Origin: Sulfuricurvum sp.
Lineage (GTDB): Bacteria > Campylobacterota > Campylobacteria > Campylobacterales > Sulfurimonadaceae
Reading direction: 5' to 3'
Length of the DNA stretch: 53,066 nucleotides
Assembly: GCF_030691015.1 (NCBI RefSeq)
Contig: NZ_JAUYFF010000018.1
Location: 1-53,066, forward strand
Made by a program: the position numbers and the translations under genes. This document shows positions 52,957 to 53,066 of this stretch, piece by piece (the first letter of the stretch is position 1; the number at the start of each line of letters is the position of its first letter). The notes beneath the pieces were generated by a model. The model did no database searches and was not told where the DNA came from. It worked only from the letters and a program-made list of their open reading frames with translations.

Positions 52957-53066
52957 CTAGAAGCTTTCCCAGACATCGTCATTGCTGCTCTTGGCCGATG
53001 GTTTCGGAGCAGGGGAGGCTGGTCGTGAGAGGGTTGCCGATGGTTTAACCATTGGGCGTGTAGTCG
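52957..53066 (-). CDS. Methyl-accepting chemotaxis protein, C-terminal fragment (start outside window)
   Basis: The last 36 codons encode a Pro/Ala/Ser/Lys-rich linker ending in SSNDDVWESF and a TAG stop. The final VWESF fits the x-W-x-x-F pentapeptide that tethers CheR/CheB in high-abundance receptors (NWETF in E. coli), and a flexible linker before it is also typical. With the adjacent che operon this indicates a chemoreceptor, but the signalling domain itself is outside the window. Confidence 0.65.
   Translation of the reverse strand, partial: TTRPMVKPSATLSRPASPAPKPSAKSSNDDVWESF

Noticed and set aside
1-53066. CRISPR arrays, insertion sequences, prophage or integration sites, rRNA and tRNA genes
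   Set aside because: No regularly spaced repeats, transposase or integrase motifs, terminal repeats or cloverleaf sequences were noticed on either strand; gene order looks chromosomal throughout.

Overview
The window reads as chromosome of a free-living, motile member of the Campylobacterota (Epsilonproteobacteria), most like the Sulfurimonas/Sulfuricurvum group. Pointers are the fused CcsBA cytochrome c synthase, a carboxyspermidine-dehydrogenase-type enzyme, a family-4 uracil-DNA glycosylase, promoters with a good -10 but poor -35, and many HQWRQP-type histidine kinases. The genus is an inference from gene content; no rRNA or tRNA gene is visible. Both window edges cut chemoreceptor genes: a C-terminus at 2-298 (+) and one at 52957-53066 (-).

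Region 1 (1-26.6 kb) is mostly core and housekeeping: ccsBA with a PAS/PilZ protein behind it, dnaJ, recR, hrpB, an HD-GYP phosphodiesterase and ybgC. A minus-strand run follows (uracil-DNA glycosylase, periplasmic binding-protein-like lipid/peptidoglycan-type protein, Crp/Fnr regulator, ferritin-like protein, ankyrin protein), then a superoxide reductase. Next come glyS overlapping an MnmC2-like FAD oxidoreductase, an NlpC/P60 peptidase divergent from hemH, a HAD phosphatase, a membrane coiled-coil protein, a DUF695/RraB-like protein, dgkA, the spermidine-pathway dehydrogenase and fliG. No gene-free stretch exceeds 300 bases.

Region 2 (26.6-52.9 kb) is a sensory island of 24 complete genes, all on the minus strand. 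It holds five histidine kinases (two with N-terminal receivers), one OmpR/PhoB-type response regulator, two REC-GGDEF-EAL proteins (one apparently dead in both output domains), a REC-PAS protein, and a WD40-like beta-propeller with a helical C-terminus. It also holds a split CetA/CetB-like energy-taxis pair whose receptor has a zinc-binding CZB domain, and a chemoreceptor with a c-type heme motif. The chemotaxis operon is cheZ-like, cheY, cheA, cheW, cheR, cheD, cheB and a receiver protein of unknown output. Two paralogues of an unrecognised ~188-residue family lie at 26.6 and 44.3 kb, and a 30-codon membrane ORF overlaps the start of the second.

The most striking observation is regulatory. 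The island divides into six transcription units. Upstream of each is a tandem octamer direct repeat with an 11-bp period (TTGCNACA-N3-TTGCAACA on the coding strand; the copy before the first paralogue is degenerate), followed after exactly 9 nt by a -10-like hexamer (TATACT, CATAAT, TATCAT, TATGAT, GATACT, TAACAT). This is the layout of Pho-box-type promoters activated by OmpR/PhoB regulators, and the island encodes exactly one such regulator. I propose that the chemotaxis genes, the two-component cluster and the unknown paralogues form one co-regulated, previously unrecognised regulon. A second notable feature is five short FG-[LF]-[LF] acidic motifs in CheA, where the P2 region normally lies.
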